A stretch of 54,900 nucleotides of DNA from Cyclobacteriaceae bacterium (lineage in GTDB: Bacteria > Bacteroidota > Bacteroidia > Cytophagales > Cyclobacteriaceae): assembly GCA_947458585.1 (NCBI GenBank), contig CANGYY010000014.1, forward strand, positions 1 to 54,900, given 5' to 3'. Under the pieces are notes generated by a model that was given only the letters and a program-made list of their open reading frames with translations, was not told where the DNA came from and did no database searches. Shown here piece by piece: positions 54,584-54,900 of this stretch. The first letter of the stretch is position 1; the number at the start of each line of letters is the position of its first letter. The translations under genes were made by a program, and so were the position numbers.

Positions 54584-54900
54584 ATGTCCAAACCAACAGA
54601 GTCCGAATTAGAGATCTTATCGATCCTTTGGGAATTGAAAGATGCTAGTGTGCGCCAGGTCCATGAGCGGCTAGCGGAGATTAAGGAAACGGGGTATACC
54701 ACCACCCTAAAAATGATGCAACTTATGCATGCGAAAGGAATGCTGTTACGAGACGAAGAAAACCGTACGCATCGCTATCGGCCGGTAGTTCATCAGGGAG
54801 AAACGCAAAAATCCTTGGTTAAAAACCTGCTTTCCATCGCTTTTGGAGGCTCTTCTACCTCCTTGGCCATGCAGGCCTTGGGACAAGAGAAGCCCTCCAA
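54584..54900 (+). CDS. BlaI/MecI/CopY family repressor, 3' end cut off
   Basis: The first 105 codons of a BlaI/MecI-type winged-helix repressor; the gene continues past the window. The N-terminus (PTESELEILSILWELKDAS), recognition region (VRQVHERLAEIKETGYTTTL) and wing (LLRDEENRTHRYRPVV) are typical. The C-terminal dimerisation part (SLVKNLLSIAFGGS) has begun. Such repressors usually control themselves and an adjacent M56 BlaR1/MecR1-like sensor peptidase, which would be expected just downstream. Three identical-type operators cover its promoter, so it is clearly autoregulated. Confidence 0.93.
   Translation, partial: MSKPTESELEILSILWELKDASVRQVHERLAEIKETGYTTTLKMMQLMHAKGMLLRDEENRTHRYRPVVHQGETQKSLVKNLLSIAFGGSSTSLAMQALGQEKPS

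Overview
The window looks like chromosomal DNA of a Bacteroidota bacterium, most likely a marine or soil member of the Cytophagales (Algoriphagus/Cyclobacteriaceae-like). This rests on gene content and signals, not on a database search. It carries a type IX secretion (T9SS) adhesin with SprB-type repeats and a gliding-motility C-terminal domain next to a PorP/SprF gene, a bacillithiol-type redox pair (YtxJ, YpdA), DUF4403 and CarboxypepD_reg/outer-membrane-barrel proteins, and many copies of the Bacteroidota promoter core TAnnTTTG. No rRNA, tRNA, CRISPR array, insertion sequence or prophage was found. Most genes are ordinary core metabolism.

Layout. 1-2999 (minus): the 5' part of a giant secreted PKD-like protein that runs off the left edge. 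3000-3714: an AT-rich gap. 3715-4976 (minus): prmC then a DoxX gene. 5287-10073 (plus): SprB-like T9SS adhesin plus PorP/SprF. 10157-17510 (plus): rRNA m5C methyltransferase, guaB, pyrD, ftsK, lolA-like. 17557-18544 (minus): yqeY-like and cvpA-like. 18606-20154 (plus): pdxJ and an alpha/beta hydrolase. 20158-23361: a secreted amidohydrolase divergent from an RsmI-like methyltransferase and an M19 dipeptidase. 23557-28059: a sucrose/alpha-glucoside locus (MFS transporter, GH13_4 amylosucrase, convergent LacI regulator). 28393-32877 (minus): pheS, a TonB-type outer-membrane barrel protein, ytxJ. 32947-34350 (plus): DUF4403 lipoprotein. 34402-38269 (minus): acetate operon (DUF4212, Na+/solute symporter, acs). 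38461-40331 (minus): ApbE-like and ZIP transporter. 40445-44635: ruvB, then kynU divergent from an M19 dipeptidase coupled to a degenerate thiamine-pyrophosphokinase-like gene. 44779-48612 (minus): glpD-glpK-glpF. 48740-50712 (minus): histidine phosphatase, RluA-family synthase, GNAT. 50783-51553 (plus): coaX. 51555-53537 (minus): Xre/RES toxin-antitoxin pair and ypdA. 53675-54487 (plus): SDR. 54584-end: a BlaI/MecI repressor with three copies of its likely operator.

How the parts work together. Glycerol (glpFKD), acetate (symporter and acs) and sucrose (MFS and amylosucrase under LacI) are three self-contained carbon-acquisition modules. YtxJ and YpdA, about 20 kb apart, point to bacillithiol as the low-molecular-weight thiol. 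The T9SS adhesin and its PorP/SprF partner are translationally coupled.

The least explained structure is in the spacers. Several intergenic regions hold degenerate tandem arrays of 7-nt units whose sequence differs from site to site (TTCGTAN, ACAAGAR, AGTAKCW, AACCAAG, ATTCGGC, GTGGTCT). One of these is joined to a larger element, GATTATCCGC...GCGGATAATC, that recurs upstream of the adhesin gene and upstream of lacI in the same orientation relative to each gene. These, the triple BlaI operator, a G10 tract in the acetate symporter gene and the TPK-like pseudoenzyme are the main leads. Coordinates include stop codons. Starts were moved to ATG codons wherever the longest reading frame began with an unlikely upstream codon.
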